Assembly: GCF_000686705.1 (NCBI RefSeq)
Contig: NZ_JMLJ01000007.1
Coordinates: 62,001-126,000, forward strand
Length of the DNA stretch: 64,000 nt
Direction of reading: 5' to 3'
From: Clostridium hydrogeniformans DSM 21757
Lineage (GTDB): Bacteria; Bacillota; Clostridia; Clostridiales; Clostridiaceae
In this document: positions 19,172-30,241 of the stretch, one piece after another
How positions within the stretch are numbered: position 1 is the stretch's first letter
Layout of the letters: each line of letters starts with the position of its first letter
Program-made: the position numbers and the translations under genes
The notes under the pieces: generated by a model
The model's input: only the letters and a program-made list of their open reading frames with translations
Told to the model about the DNA's origin: nothing
Databases searched by the model: none

Positions 19172-19529
19172 ATAATGCTGCTTTTTTATGTTTACTTATT
19201 ATTAAATTAATTGCTTTTTCACAATCACTATCATCATGGTTTAATGCCCAAGCTGTATTAAAATATATTAAAGCCTTTTTACAGTTATTTAGCATAGCAT
19301 AACAATAAGCTAAATTAAAAAAATACTTACTTTCCCTTTTTATCTTAAGAGCAGATTGTATGTAATCTATTGCTTTTTCATATTCTTTAAGTTTAATAAA
19401 GCATACTGCTAAGTTATAATAAGAACAAGCTTCATTTTCTTTATTATCAATAGCTTTTTGATAAAAGGAAATGGCTCTTTTATAATCCTTTCCATTATAA
19501 TGCTCATTAGCTTTATGAAAATAATTCAT
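19170..19529 (-). CDS. Small tetratricopeptide-repeat protein
   Basis: The 119-residue product consists of about three TPR units, for example YYNLAVCFIKLKEYEKAIDYIQSAL and FFNLAYCYAMLNNCKKALIYFNTAW, with the first unit starting near residue 3. TPRs bind partner proteins; the partner is unknown. There is no signal peptide. A GGAGG site lies 6 bases before the ATG. It is a single gene, convergent with the recX operon. Confidence 0.85.
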   Translation of the reverse strand: MNYFHKANEHYNGKDYKRAISFYQKAIDNKENEACSYYNLAVCFIKLKEYEKAIDYIQSALKIKRESKYFFNLAYCYAMLNNCKKALIYFNTAWALNHDDSDCEKAINLIISKHKKAAL

Positions 19530-20053
19530 GAGCTACCTCCATTGAAATTATATTTTTAATATCTATAATACTTACCACAATATAGAAAAATATACTATAA
19601 TAATATGAGAATTATTCATATTTATTACAGAAATGAAAAATAATCAATAAAGTATATGTAAGTAAGGAAAAATATATATTATTAAGGTTAAAGGTTTTCA
19701 AACATATATAAGTTATTTTATATATGTAAATCCTTAATATTCTAAAGTTGACTATAAATTATTAAAGTGATATTATTATACTTAAAATTAGAATATTTTT
19801 ACATATATTACGGCAAACTCATAACCTGCGGTATATATTATAAACACCACTGTGCACTAAGTTTGCAGTGGTGTTTATGAATTTAAATATATTAAAAATT
19901 AATAAAATATGGAATGTTGAAATTAAGAATGAATAATATAAAGTAAAAGATTATAAACATTTGTATTTATTATACAATTTAATAGCTAATCCTTAATATA
20001 AAATATAAAAAGTTCATTTCATTATTAGGGGTAATCGAGAGGTGAATAAAAAC
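19530..20053. promoter_or_regulatory. Structured leader or intergenic region before the activase gene
   Basis: An ATTAAGG/CCTTAAT stem (19681-19687 with 19732-19738) encloses a 10-bp hairpin (19702-19711 with 19718-19727). Downstream, a 13-bp perfect hairpin (19840-19852 with 19866-19878) carries in its loop an AGTTT (19860-19864) complementary to AAACT at 19815-19819 in a preceding small hairpin. No T run follows, so this is not a simple terminator. I do not match it to a known riboswitch. Confidence 0.4.
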
Positions 20054-23000
20054 ATGGATAAAAGTTTTAATTTAGGCTTAGATGTTGGATCTACAACAGT
20101 GAAATTAGTATTATTAGATGATAATGAAAAAATTATTTATAGCAAATATGAAAGACATTTTTCTGATATAAGAAAAACTATTATATCCTTAATAAAGGAA
20201 TGTTATAAAGTTTATAGTGGGGATATAACTATAAGCGTCACAGGATCTGGAGGATTATCTGTTTCAAAATGGTTGGCGGCTCCATTTATCCAAGAGGTTA
20301 TTGCTTGTTCAAAAACAGTAGAAACTCTTATAAAAGAGACAGATGTGGCAATAGAGCTTGGAGGAGAAGATGCTAAGATAACTTACTTTACTGGTGGAGT
20401 AGAGCAAAGAATGAATGGAACTTGTGCTGGAGGAACAGGTGCCTTTATAGACCAAATGGCCGTTCTTCTTGAAACAGATGCCTTAGGACTTAATGAAATG
20501 GCAAAGGGCCACAGTCATATATATCCAATAGCTGCTAGATGTGGGGTATTTGCTAAAACTGATGTACAACCTCTTATTAATGAGGGAGCAAGAAAAGAAG
20601 ACATCGCTGCCTCTATATTTCAAGCCGTAGTAACTCAAACTATAAGCGGCCTTGCTTGTGGAAAACCAATTAGGGGAAAAGTTGCCTTCCTTGGAGGACC
20701 CTTATATTTTTTATCAGAGCTTAGAAAAAGATTTATTGAAACCTTAGAATTAAAGAAGGATGAAATAATCTTTCCAGATAACTCTCAACTATTTGTTGCT
20801 ATAGGTGCTGCCTTAAGTTCTAAGGAAGAAAAGACCATATCTTTTCATTCATTAATAGAAAAGCTTAAGGATTTAGAAAATGTAGAAGAGAGAGAAATTG
20901 ATAGATTAAATCCTTTCTTCTCTAACGAAAAAGAATACAATGAGTTTAGGGAAAGGCATGAAAAAGCCAGGATAAAGAGAAAAGATATATCCTATGTTTC
21001 AGGAAACTGCTTTTTAGGAATAGATGCCGGATCTACTACAACTAAGGTAGCTCTAATAGATGAAGAGTTTAACTTAATATATTCTTATTATGGAAATAAT
21101 AATGGGAAGCCCTTAGAGCTTACAATTGAAATATTAAAAGATATTTATAATAAGCTTCCAGAAGGTGCTGAAATTAAAAATGCCACAGTTACAGGATATG
21201 GAGAACAATTAATTAAGGCAGCATTAGGAGTTGATATTGGAGAGGTAGAAACTATAGCTCATTATAAAGGAGCAGAATACTTTTTAAAGGGAGTAGATTT
21301 TATTTTAGATATTGGTGGACAAGATATGAAATGTCTTAGAATATCTAATGGAGTTATTGATAGCATTCAGCTTAATGAGGCTTGTTCTTCAGGATGTGGA
21401 TCCTTTATAGAAGGTTTTGCAAAATCTTTGAATTTATCTATTGAAGATTTTGCAAAGGAATCAATTTTTGCAAAGAACCCTGTAGACCTTGGATCAAGAT
21501 GTACTGTTTTTATGAATTCTCGGGTAAAACAGGCGCAAAAAGAAGGGGCTAGCAGGGGAGATATTTCTGCTGGACTTAGCTATTCTGTAATAAAAAATGC
21601 TCTATTTAAGGTTATAAAATTAAGAAACCCAGAAGAAATTGGTGATAAAATCATAGTTCAGGGAGGAACCTTCTATAATGATGGAGTTTTAAGAGCTTTT
21701 GAATTAATATCTGAAAGAGAAGTTATAAGACCAGATATTGCAGGACTTATGGGCGCTTTTGGAGCAGCAATTATATCAAAACAAAGATACAAAGAAGGTG
21801 AAAACTCATTATTAAAAAAGGACTTAAGTGAATTTAGTATAGAAACAGAGATAAGAAGATGTGGGTTATGTAATAATAACTGTATGCTTACTGTAAATAA
21901 GTTTAGTGATGGCAATAGTTTTATATCTGGGAATAGATGTGAGCGAGGGGCTGGAGTGGAACTTAAGAAAGAAGCAGAACCTAATATTTATGATTATAAA
22001 TATAAAAGGGTTTTTTCATACCCTGCCTTAAAAAAAGAAGAGGCTTTTAGAGGAGTAGTTGGAATACCAAGAGTTTTAAATCTATATGAAAATTATCCAT
22101 TTTGGGCTACCTTCTTTAAGAAACTTGGATTTAGAGTAGAGCTATCTAGAAGAAGTTCTAAGAAAGTTTATGAAATGGGTATAGAAACTATCCCTTCAGA
22201 ATCTGTATGTTATCCTGGTAAAATAGTTCATGGCCATATTATGGACCTTGTAAATAAAGGTGTTAATTTTATTTTCTATCCTTGTATCCCTTATGAAAAA
22301 AAGGAGTTCCAGGGTAGTGATAATCATTATAATTGTCCTATAGTAACTTCCTATCCAGAGGTTATAAAAAATAATATGGATGTTTTAAAAGAAAAAAACA
22401 TATTGTTTAAGAATCCATTTATTTCTTTAGATAATAAGGAGAGACTATTACCTCGTCTTTATGAGGAATTTAAAGATTTTGACATAAGTAAAAAGGATGT
22501 TAAATCTGCTTTAGAAGAAGCATGGATTGAGCAAGAAAACTTTAAAGCAGATATAAGATCTAAAGGGGAAGAAATTATTAAATACCTAAAGGAAACTGGA
22601 AAAAAGGGGATTGTTTTAAGTGGGCGTCCTTATCATATAGATCCAGAAATAAATCATGGTATTCCTAACATAATTACTTCTTTTGGTATGGCTGTACTTT
22701 CTGAGGATAGTATTTGCCATTTAGGAGATTTAAAAAGACCTTTAAGAGTAGTTGACCAATGGGTATATCACTCTAGGCTTTATGAGGCAGCATCTGTTGT
22801 TGCAAATAGTGATGATTTAGAACTTGTTCAACTTAATTCCTTTGGCTGTGGTCTAGATGCAATAACCAGTGAGCAAGTGGAAGAAATTCTTCATAGAAAA
22901 GGTAAGATATATACTTTACTTAAAATAGATGAAGGTAATAATTTAGGAGCAATTAAAATAAGAATAAGATCATTAAAAGCTGCTCTTAATGAAAGAAAGT

Positions 23001-24337
23001 ATAATAACTATATTCCAAAGGATAAAGAAGACGTTGAGGAAAGAAAGTTATTTACTAAGGAAATGAAGAAAAAATATACAATATTATCTCCAGACATGTC
23101 TCCTATACATTTTAGATTATGTGAAGAAGTGTTTAATACTCATGGATATAACCTGGTAGTTTTACCTTATAGTGATAAAAGAGCTATAGATGAAGGATTA
23201 AGATATGTAAACAATGATGTATGTTATCCATCTATACTTACTATAGGCTCTATAATAAGTGGACTTAAATCTGGAAAATATGATGTAAGTTCTACAGCAG
23301 TTATTATTTCTCAAACTGGAGGAGGATGTAGAGCTACAAATTATATAGGTCTTCTTAGAAAGGCTTTAAAGGATTCTGGATTTGAAAATGTGCCAGTTAT
23401 TTCTTTAAATGCTGGAGGCCTTGAGAAAAATCCTGGCTTTACCATTACACCTTCTTTTGCAAAATCTTTAGTACTATCAATTTGCTATGGGGACTTACTT
23501 ATGAGATGTCTTTATAGAACAAGACCTTATGAGAAAGTTAAAGGAAGTTGTAATAAACTTTATGAATATTGGAATAAAAAATGTATAAAAACTTTAAAAA
23601 GTGGCGGATATTATAGATATAAGAAAGATGTAGAGGAAATAGTTAAAGATTTTGATAATATTGAGTTATTGGATATAGTGAAGCCAAGAGTAGGCCTAGT
23701 TGGGGAAATTTTAGTTAAATTTCATCCTCTTGCAAACAATAATGTAATATCCATTGTAGAACAAGAAGGAGCAGAAGCTGTGGTTCCAGATTTACTAGAC
23801 TTTTTCTTATATTCAGCCTTAGATAATGATTTTAAATATAGATATTTATCTGGTTCTAAGAAAAATCAAATCTTAGGCCTTGGAGCAATAAAGCTACTAG
23901 ACTTTTATAGGAAACCTATTATTAATAGTTTAAAAGAAAGCAAGAGGTTTACTCCCCCATCAAGTATTCATGTATTAGCTGAAAAGGCTAGTAAGATACT
24001 ATCCCTTGGAAACCAAACTGGAGAAGGATGGTTTTTAACAGCAGAAATGATAGAACTTATTGAAGAGGGAGCAGGAAATATTATATGTATGCAGCCTTTC
24101 GCATGTCTTCCAAATCATGTTACAGGTAAGGGGATGCTTAAAGCTTTAAAGGAGAAATATCCTAAGGCTAATATTGTTGCAGTAGATTATGATCCTGGCT
24201 CTAGTGAGGTAAACCAGTTAAATAGAATTAAACTTATGCTTAGTTCCGCCTTTAGAAACTTAGATAAGGATGAGTATACTGAAGAAAAAAACATGGAAAT
24301 AGAAATAATTCCAAGTAACCTTAATTTAAATTTATAA
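20054..24337 (+). CDS. Giant 2-hydroxyacyl-CoA dehydratase activase-like protein (two BadF/BcrA ATPase domains plus DUF2229)
   Basis: From the ATG at 20054 (8 bases after AGGTGA) the product has 1427 residues. It holds two BadF/BadG/BcrA/BcrD ATPase domains. The first starts with [13 protein letters not shown] and has the Fe-S loop [13 protein letters not shown] and [10 protein letters not shown]. The second starts with [15 protein letters not shown] near residue 320 and has [15 protein letters not shown] and [11 protein letters not shown]. Then come a zinc-like CGLCNNNC stretch, a DUF2229 region ([17 protein letters not shown]) and a dehydratase-like C-terminus. Single-domain relatives (HgdC) are reductive ATPases that energise 2-hydroxyacyl-CoA dehydratases. 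No dehydratase or CoA-transferase gene is adjacent, so the partner is unknown. The gene appears monocistronic. Confidence 0.88.
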   Translation: MDKSFNLGLDVGSTTVKLVLLDDNEKIIYSKYERHFSDIRKTIISLIKECYKVYSGDITISVTGSGGLSVSKWLAAPFIQEVIACSKTVETLIKETDVAIELGGEDAKITYFTGGVEQRMNGTCAGGTGAFIDQMAVLLETDALGLNEMAKGHSHIYPIAARCGVFAKTDVQPLINEGARKEDIAASIFQAVVTQTISGLACGKPIRGKVAFLGGPLYFLSELRKRFIETLELKKDEIIFPDNSQLFVAIGAALSSKEEKTISFHSLIEKLKDLENVEEREIDRLNPFFSNEKEYNEFRERHEKARIKRKDISYVSGNCFLGIDAGSTTTKVALIDEEFNLIYSYYGNNNGKPLELTIEILKDIYNKLPEGAEIKNATVTGYGEQLIKAALGVDIGEVETIAHYKGAEYFLKGVDFILDIGGQDMKCLRISNGVIDSIQLNEACSSGCGSFIEGFAKSLNLSIEDFAKESIFAKNPVDLGSRCTVFMNSRVKQAQKEGASRGDISAGLSYSVIKNALFKVIKLRNPEEIGDKIIVQGGTFYNDGVLRAFELISEREVIRPDIAGLMGAFGAAIISKQRYKEGENSLLKKDLSEFSIETEIRRCGLCNNNCMLTVNKFSDGNSFISGNRCERGAGVELKKEAEPNIYDYKYKRVFSYPALKKEEAFRGVVGIPRVLNLYENYPFWATFFKKLGFRVELSRRSSKKVYEMGIETIPSESVCYPGKIVHGHIMDLVNKGVNFIFYPCIPYEKKEFQGSDNHYNCPIVTSYPEVIKNNMDVLKEKNILFKNPFISLDNKERLLPRLYEEFKDFDISKKDVKSALEEAWIEQENFKADIRSKGEEIIKYLKETGKKGIVLSGRPYHIDPEINHGIPNIITSFGMAVLSEDSICHLGDLKRPLRVVDQWVYHSRLYEAASVVANSDDLELVQLNSFGCGLDAITSEQVEEILHRKGKIYTLLKIDEGNNLGAIKIRIRSLKAALNERKYNNYIPKDKEDVEERKLFTKEMKKKYTILSPDMSPIHFRLCEEVFNTHGYNLVVLPYSDKRAIDEGLRYVNNDVCYPSILTIGSIISGLKSGKYDVSSTAVIISQTGGGCRATNYIGLLRKALKDSGFENVPVISLNAGGLEKNPGFTITPSFAKSLVLSICYGDLLMRCLYRTRPYEKVKGSCNKLYEYWNKKCIKTLKSGGYYRYKKDVEEIVKDFDNIELLDIVKPRVGLVGEILVKFHPLANNNVISIVEQEGAEAVVPDLLDFFLYSALDNDFKYRYLSGSKKNQILGLGAIKLLDFYRKPIINSLKESKRFTPPSSIHVLAEKASKILSLGNQTGEGWFLTAEMIELIEEGAGNIICMQPFACLPNHVTGKGMLKALKEKYPKANIVAVDYDPGSSEVNQLNRIKLMLSSAFRNLDKDEYTEEKNMEIEIIPSNLNLNL

Positions 24338-24353
24338 ATTAATAGGAAATATC

Positions 24354-24381
24354 TTGACATTAATATAAATAACATTATAAT
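24354..24381 (+). promoter_or_regulatory. Promoter of the valS T-box leader
   Basis: TTGACA (24354-24359) and TATAAT (24376-24381) are separated by 16 bases, a near-consensus sigma-A promoter. Transcription should start near 24388, just before stem I of the T-box. Confidence 0.75.
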
Positions 24382-24387
24382 AAGATA

Positions 24388-24640
24388 TATAAATTTATAG
24401 AGAAAAGCTAAGAAAAAGAGGAGTAAAGATATAATAGATTTTTTTAGAGAGGAATTCCCTTGGCTGTAAGGTTTTCTAAAATCTTTATCTTGAAGGTAGC
24501 TTTTGAGCTTCTTTGATGAAATTATAGTAGTCAAAGACGGTTTTTATCGATCGTTATTTGTTTGAGAGCCCATTATTATGATGGGAAAAAAGGTGGTACC
24601 GCGAGTCTTCGTCCTTTTATAGGATGAAGGCTCTTTTTGT
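24388..24640 (+). ncRNA. T-box leader, valine tRNA-responsive
   Basis: The leader contains the T-box sequence AGGTGGTACCGCG (24591-24603) overlapping a terminator (stem 24603-24614 with 24621-24633, then T5). In stem I the arms AAGCT/AGCTT and AAAGAT/ATCTT enclose an AGTA motif on the 5' side and GAAGGTAGC on the 3' side, which places a GTA (Val) specifier at 24496-24498. Uncharged tRNA-Val should favour the antiterminator and allow valS transcription. The specifier assignment rests on hand folding. Confidence 0.9.
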
Positions 24641-24725
24641 ATTTTAAAATAATATTAATACTGTATTTTTAAAATTTAATTACAGCTTATTAGTTATTAT
24701 ATAAACTTTTAAAGGAGGAATATAA

Positions 24726-27368
24726 ATGGAAAACAATAAAACTTTAGCTACTACTTATAATCCAAAAGATTTTGAAGAAAGATTATACAAGACATGGGAA
24801 GAAAATAAATATTTTACTTCTAAGGTGGATAAAACTAAGAAACCTTTTACTATAATAATGCCACCTCCAAATATAACAGGAAAACTTCATTTAGGTCATG
24901 CCATAGATAATACTCTTCAAGATATATTAATAAGAACTAAGAGAATGCAAGGCTATGAAACTTTATGGCTTCCTGGGCAAGACCATGCAAGTATTGCAAC
25001 AGAAGTTAAGGTTGAAAATGAGCTTTTAAAGCAGGGTCTTAAGAAAAAAGAAATGGGAAGAGAAGCCTTCCTTGAAAAGGTTTGGGAATGGTCAGAAGAA
25101 TATAGAGAGAAAATAAGAAAGCAACTTAAAAAGCTGGGTGCTTCTGCTGACTTCTCTAGAGAAGCATTTACAATGGATGAGAATTTAAATAAAGCTGTAA
25201 GACATGTATTTGTTAAATTATATAAGGAAGGGCTTATATATCAGGGAGATAGAATAACAAACTGGTGTCCAAAATGTGAGACTGCCTTATCCGATGCAGA
25301 AATAGAACACAGTGAAAGAGAAGGAAGCTTCTGGCATATAAAATATCCTGTAGTAGGATCAGATGAATATCTAGAAATAGCTACTACAAGACCAGAAACT
25401 ATGCTTGGAGATACTGCAGTTGCAGTTAATCCTAAGGATGAAAGATATGCTCATTTAGTTGGAAAAACTTTAATGCTTCCTCTTGTAAATAGAGAGATTC
25501 CTATAATAGCTGATGATTATGTTGACTTAGAGTTTGGTACAGGCGCCGTTAAAATAACTCCTGCCCATGACCCTAATGATTATGAAGTTGGATTAAGACA
25601 TAATCTTCCTCAAATAAGAGTTATGAACGATAAAGGAATAATAAACGAGCTTGGTGGAAAGTATGAAGGTCTTGAAAGATATGAGGCAAGAAAAACTATA
25701 GTTGAAGATCTTGAGAAAGAAGGATACTTAGTTAAGATTAAACCTCATAGCCACAATGTAGGATACCATGACAGATGTAATACAGTAGTTGAACCTATAA
25801 TATCTAAGCAATGGTATGTAAAGATGGAATCTCTTGCAAAACCAGCTATAGATGTAGTTAAGGATGAAAAGATAAAATTTGTTCCAGAGAGATTTGAGAA
25901 AATTTATTATAACTGGATGGACAATATCCAGGATTGGTGTATCTCTAGACAGTTATGGTGGGGACATAGAATTCCTGTTTGGTACTGTTCTTGTGGAGAA
26001 ATAATATGTGAAGAGGAAGCTCCAACATCTTGTCCAAAGTGTGGAGGAAATAAACTTGTTCAAGAAAATGATGTTCTTGATACTTGGTTCTCTTCAGCAT
26101 TATGGCCATTTTCAACCTTAGGCTGGCCAGAGAAAACTGCAGATTTAGATTATTTCTATCCAACTTCTGTTCTTGTTACAGGATACGATATAATATTCTT
26201 CTGGGTAGCAAGAATGATATTCTCAGGACTTTACAGTATGAAGGAAATACCTTTTGATACAGTGTTAATGCACGGTATAATAAGAGATTCAGAGGGAATC
26301 AAAATGTCTAAGTCTCTTGGCAATGGAGTAGACCCATTAGATGTAATTGATGAGTATGGTGCTGATGCATTAAGATTTATGCTTGTAAATGGAAATGCTC
26401 CTGGAAATGACATAAGATTCTATCCAGAAAAGGTTGAATCTGCAAGAAACTTTGCTAATAAGATATGGAATGCTTCAAGATTTATAATGATGAATCTTGA
26501 TAGAGAACTTATGGATAAGTATAAAGACCATAAGGACTATACTTTAGCTGATAGATGGATTTTATCTAGAATGAATACCATAGTTAAAGAGGTTACAGAC
26601 AATATAGATAAGTTTGAACTTGGTATAGCTCTTCAAAAGATTTATGACTTTATGTGGACAGAGCTTTGTGACTGGTATATAGAATTAGTAAAACCAGTTT
26701 TCTATGGAGAAGACGAAAAGCAAAAGGGTATAGCATATAATGTTTTATATACAGTTCTTACTAATGGTCTTAAATTACTTCACCCGGTTATGCCATTTAT
26801 AACTGAGGAAATATATACTCATTTAAATGCAGATGGTGAATCAATAACTATAGCTAAGTGGCCAGAATATAGTGAAGATCTTAAAGATGAAAAATCAGAA
26901 GAAGAGATGAACTTTATAATAGAAGCTATAAAATCTTTGAGAAACCTTAGAGCTGAGATGAATGTTCCACCTTCAAGAAAAGCTAAGATAATAGCTCTAG
27001 CTTCAAAGGAAGCAGAAGCATCATTTAAGTCAGGGGTTACTTACTTTGAAAAGCTTGCCTCAGCATCTCAAGTAGAGTTTATAACAAGCAAAGAAAATTT
27101 AGAAGATAATTTAGTTTCATTAGTTGTAAGTGGTGGAGAATTATTTATGCCTCTTCTTGATTTAGTTGATAAAGAAAAAGAACTTGAAAGATTAAATAAA
27201 GAAAAGGAAAAGCTTTCTAATGAAATAGAAAGAGTAGATAAAAAGCTTTCTAATGAAAAATTTGTATCAAAAGCTCCAGAAGCTGTTGTTAATGAAGAAA
27301 AAGCTAAGGGACTTAAATATAAAGAAATGTTAGAAGCTGTAGTATCTAGAATAGATGCATTAAAGTAA
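24726..27368 (+). CDS. valS: Valine--tRNA ligase
   Basis: The 880-residue class I synthetase has the HIGH-type motif LHLGHA (about residues 55-60), the editing-domain segment [17 protein letters not shown], a zinc-like pair [14 protein letters not shown], the WISRQLWWG-like motif [17 protein letters not shown], the KMSKS motif and a C-terminal coiled coil ([26 protein letters not shown]) typical of ValRS. It charges tRNA-Val. An AAAGGAGG site lies 7 bases before the ATG. Expression is under the T-box upstream. Confidence 0.98.
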   Translation: MENNKTLATTYNPKDFEERLYKTWEENKYFTSKVDKTKKPFTIIMPPPNITGKLHLGHAIDNTLQDILIRTKRMQGYETLWLPGQDHASIATEVKVENELLKQGLKKKEMGREAFLEKVWEWSEEYREKIRKQLKKLGASADFSREAFTMDENLNKAVRHVFVKLYKEGLIYQGDRITNWCPKCETALSDAEIEHSEREGSFWHIKYPVVGSDEYLEIATTRPETMLGDTAVAVNPKDERYAHLVGKTLMLPLVNREIPIIADDYVDLEFGTGAVKITPAHDPNDYEVGLRHNLPQIRVMNDKGIINELGGKYEGLERYEARKTIVEDLEKEGYLVKIKPHSHNVGYHDRCNTVVEPIISKQWYVKMESLAKPAIDVVKDEKIKFVPERFEKIYYNWMDNIQDWCISRQLWWGHRIPVWYCSCGEIICEEEAPTSCPKCGGNKLVQENDVLDTWFSSALWPFSTLGWPEKTADLDYFYPTSVLVTGYDIIFFWVARMIFSGLYSMKEIPFDTVLMHGIIRDSEGIKMSKSLGNGVDPLDVIDEYGADALRFMLVNGNAPGNDIRFYPEKVESARNFANKIWNASRFIMMNLDRELMDKYKDHKDYTLADRWILSRMNTIVKEVTDNIDKFELGIALQKIYDFMWTELCDWYIELVKPVFYGEDEKQKGIAYNVLYTVLTNGLKLLHPVMPFITEEIYTHLNADGESITIAKWPEYSEDLKDEKSEEEMNFIIEAIKSLRNLRAEMNVPPSRKAKIIALASKEAEASFKSGVTYFEKLASASQVEFITSKENLEDNLVSLVVSGGELFMPLLDLVDKEKELERLNKEKEKLSNEIERVDKKLSNEKFVSKAPEAVVNEEKAKGLKYKEMLEAVVSRIDALK

Positions 27369-27774
27369 AAACAATATTATAAAAATAAGTATTCTTTCAA
27401 TATAATTAAAACTCCTTATGCTAAAGCCAGTAATTATCAATAATTACTGGCTTTGTTTTATATGTCCAAATATAAGAATATCATTAAAATTATAATTAAA
27501 TAGATGCCCTTTTTTAAGGTATATCTATTTAATTATTTATTATATGGCCTCAAGCTAATAAGCACCTTGGTTAAGCTATATAAAAAGAGGCTTATCTCAA
27601 AGTTTCATTATATCTTAGAATAATTACACAGACTAAATAGTCTTATATTTAACCCTAAACCTTTAATTTTATGGATTCATAGCTATATATGTATATTATA
27701 CGGAATATCCGTTGCTAATAATATCTACTAAAGTTATTATATAGATGAATATAACTATTAAAGGAGCTGAATAT
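27369..27774. other. Intergenic region with valS terminator and a second hairpin
   Basis: Besides the valS terminator (27423-27460), a 13-bp perfect inverted repeat lies at 27493-27505 with 27523-27535 around a GCCCTTTTTTAAGG-like loop. The remaining sequence is AT-rich and probably holds the promoter of the next gene. No small gene was seen. Confidence 0.45.
27423..27460 (+). terminator. valS terminator
   Basis: A 14-bp perfect stem (27423-27436 with 27441-27454) with a TCAA loop is followed by GTTTTAT. Confidence 0.85.
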
Positions 27775-28206
27775 ATGAGTAGTTTTTTGTTAATAGCTAA
27801 TCTTATTTTAGCAGTACTTTGTATAGTTTTCATAGTAAAAAATATACTAGTAAAGTACAGGACTAGTAAAAGTAAACTTAAATTACCAATAGTTATAATC
27901 TTAATAATAACTTCTTTAATCTTATCATTAGTAGGATTATATAAAGGATTTTTTTTAGATGAACAAAAGTTAACTCTTAAAGCACAGCTTCCAAAAGCAT
28001 ATGGGAGAATAGTTGATGGCATTCCTGAGGAGGAAAATATAAAAAAATATCTGGAAGAAGTTGAAAAAGAAATAGATAAACTTAAACTCCCAACTATCCT
28101 AGGGTATGGATCTTTTTTACTTGCATTTGCTACCCAAAAAAGCATATTTAAAGAAGAGAAAAAAAACAAAGGAAAGGGATTATGGGATTTAAATAAGTTT
28201 AAATAA
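27775..28206 (+). CDS. Two-helix membrane protein of unknown function
   Basis: I use the ATG at 27775, 8 bases after AAAGGAG, rather than the in-frame ATG at 27745 that lacks a site. The 143-residue product has hydrophobic helices near residues 2-22 and 38-60, followed by a charged, mostly helical tail (about 65-143) that includes EEENIKKYLEEVEKEIDKLKLP. I recognise no family. It is flanked by terminators and is probably a single-gene transcript. Confidence 0.65.
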   Translation: MSSFLLIANLILAVLCIVFIVKNILVKYRTSKSKLKLPIVIILIITSLILSLVGLYKGFFLDEQKLTLKAQLPKAYGRIVDGIPEEENIKKYLEEVEKEIDKLKLPTILGYGSFLLAFATQKSIFKEEKKNKGKGLWDLNKFK

Positions 28207-28213
28207 TAAAGAC

Positions 28214-28250
28214 AAAAGAGGGTTGATATTATATATTATCCCTCTTTTTT
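28214..28250 (+). terminator. Terminator after the two-helix protein gene
   Basis: A 9-bp stem AAAAGAGGG/CCCTCTTTT (28214-28222 with 28240-28248) is followed by a T run. Confidence 0.8.
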
Positions 28251-28481
28251 CCTTATTAGGATATCTAGGTCTTTAAATCGCTTTATATATTAATCTTAAT
28301 CCACCATTGTGTGGAACACTTGTTCTTTCTGCTATTATTTTCTTTCTATTTACTTATATATTAAATATATGATTAAAATTTATGTTTTATTACATAAATT
28401 TTAGATATCATATGGAAGATTAAAAATATAAAAGTTATAATAAATATAGTGTTTTCTAGTAAGTAATAAGGAGATGACTAA

Positions 28482-29798
28482 ATGGATAATATAATGAGTT
28501 ATGAAGAAGCCATGTTATATATAAATAGTGTAGGTAAGTTTGGAAGCAACTATGGACTAGAGAGAACAGAGAGGATTTTAGAACTTCTTGGAAACCCTCA
28601 TAAAAAAATAAAAACAATACATATTGCTGGAACTAATGGAAAAGGATCTACAACTGCTATTATAAGTAAAATTTTAATAGAGTCAGGCTATAAAGTAGCT
28701 ATGTATACCTCACCTTTTCTTGAAGAATTTGAAGAAAGAATGCAGATTAATGAAGAGAATATAAAAAAAGAAAGATTAGCTGAAATAATAACTAAAGTAA
28801 AAATAGCTGTAGATATAGTTATTAAAGAAGGGCTAGATCAGCCAACAGAATTTGAAATAATAACTTGTGGTGCATTTTTGTACTTTTATGAAGAAAAAGT
28901 TGACTATGGGGTTATTGAGGTAGGCTTAGGTGGAAGGCTTGATTCTACCAATGTATTAACTCCTTTAGTAAGCGTTATAACATCTATAAGCTATGATCAT
29001 ATGAATATACTAGGAGATAATATTAAAGATATAGCAAAGGAAAAAGCAGGGATTATAAAAGAGAATGTTGATGTTGTAGTATATCCTAATAATGAAGAAG
29101 TTATGGAAGTCATAGAATTAAAAGCTAAGGCTATGAATAGCAATGTAATAAAAATAAATGAGGATATGTGTGAATTTAAAGAAGTAGTTTTAGAAGAGTC
29201 AAAAGTTAAACAGCTTGTAGAATTTACAATTTTTAATGAAAGGGTAGAAAAAACACTAAGTCTTCTTGGTATGCATCAATGTCTTAATGCTCAAGTAGCC
29301 TTAAAGGTTGTAGAATTCCTAATAAAAAAGGACAAGGCTAATATAACTAAGGAAGATATAACTAAGGCTCTTAGAAGTGTTACATGGAAAGGACGTCTTG
29401 AAATAATAGATGTAAATCCAATGGTGGTTATAGATGGAGCTCATAATCTAGATGGGATAAAGAAGCTTAAAGATAATGTAGAGAAATTTTTTAAATATAA
29501 TAAGCTAATTTTAATTCTTGGAATATTGGCTGATAAGGATGTGGAAGATATGGTTAAAATAATATCTCCTATGGCCCATAATGTTATTGCTGTAACCCCT
29601 CATAGTGATAGAGCCCAATTAGCAGAAGAATTAAAAACATATATATACCCACATAATATTAATGTTGTAGCTATTGAAGACTATAAAACTGCCTATGAAG
29701 AGGCTTTAAAAAATAGTGCTAAGGAAGATCTTATATTAATAAGTGGTTCCTTATATATGATTGGAGATATGAGAAAAATTTTAAAGAGCAATAAATAA
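28482..29798 (+). CDS. folC: Folylpolyglutamate synthase / dihydrofolate synthase
   Basis: The 438-residue product is a Mur-ligase-type enzyme. It has the P-loop HIAGTNGKGST (about residues 47-57), a LGGRLDSTNVL segment, the ISYDHMNILGDNIKDIAKEKAGIIK signature and a C-terminal VIDGAHNLDGI. It adds glutamates to folates in the cytosol; bifunctional DHFS activity is common in bacteria. An AAGGAG site precedes the ATG. No other folate gene lies beside it, and a strong terminator follows. Confidence 0.95.
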   Translation: MDNIMSYEEAMLYINSVGKFGSNYGLERTERILELLGNPHKKIKTIHIAGTNGKGSTTAIISKILIESGYKVAMYTSPFLEEFEERMQINEENIKKERLAEIITKVKIAVDIVIKEGLDQPTEFEIITCGAFLYFYEEKVDYGVIEVGLGGRLDSTNVLTPLVSVITSISYDHMNILGDNIKDIAKEKAGIIKENVDVVVYPNNEEVMEVIELKAKAMNSNVIKINEDMCEFKEVVLEESKVKQLVEFTIFNERVEKTLSLLGMHQCLNAQVALKVVEFLIKKDKANITKEDITKALRSVTWKGRLEIIDVNPMVVIDGAHNLDGIKKLKDNVEKFFKYNKLILILGILADKDVEDMVKIISPMAHNVIAVTPHSDRAQLAEELKTYIYPHNINVVAIEDYKTAYEEALKNSAKEDLILISGSLYMIGDMRKILKSNK

Positions 29799-29830
29799 AA
29801 GAAGCTGTATATTTATATACAGCTTCTTTT
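29797..29830. terminator. Bidirectional terminator between folC and the TSCPD gene
   Basis: A 15-bp perfect stem (29797-29811 with 29816-29830) is flanked by A and T tracts and separates two convergent genes. Confidence 0.9.
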
Positions 29831-30077
29831 ATTTATTCTCAGCAAATTGAGAAAGTGCAATTGCTAATTGATCAGGACAAGAAGTATTTTTAGGACCGCA
29901 AGTTATACCTTTAAGTCTACTAATAACTTCTTCTATCTCCATACCAACAACTAGCTTTGATATTCCCTGTAAATTTCCAGGACATCCTTTTTCAAAATTA
30001 ACTTCTTTAATTTTATTATCTTCAATTTCAAAAGTGATTTTTTTAGCACAAACTCCACTAGTTTCGAAAGTATACAT
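29829..30077 (-). CDS. TIGR03905-family TSCPD domain protein
   Basis: The 82-residue product carries the family marks GVCAKKITFEIEDNKI, FEKGCPGNLQGISKLVVGM and GITCGPKNTSCPDQLA; the last holds the TSCPD motif near the C-terminus. Four conserved cysteines suggest metal or redox chemistry, but the function is unknown. TSCPD domains also occur at the ends of some B12-dependent ribonucleotide reductases. A GGGGG site precedes the start. Confidence 0.9.
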   Translation of the reverse strand: MYTFETSGVCAKKITFEIEDNKIKEVNFEKGCPGNLQGISKLVVGMEIEEVISRLKGITCGPKNTSCPDQLAIALSQFAENK

Positions 30078-30241
30078 TATAAGATTCCCCCTTTTAATTA
30101 AACAAGTTTATTATATGAGAAAAAGTTTTCATTGTCCATATATATTTATAATTCGTATAGCTATAGTGAGTGTGAAAAAATTTAATAACCCTAAGGATTT
30201 TAATTACATATATTAATAAAGAGCTAGGGGGGATGTAAAGA

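Noticed and set aside
30034-30216. A 60-codon plus-strand frame overlapping the start of the TSCPD gene
   Set aside because: It has no ribosome binding site and lies antisense to a clear gene start and promoter region.
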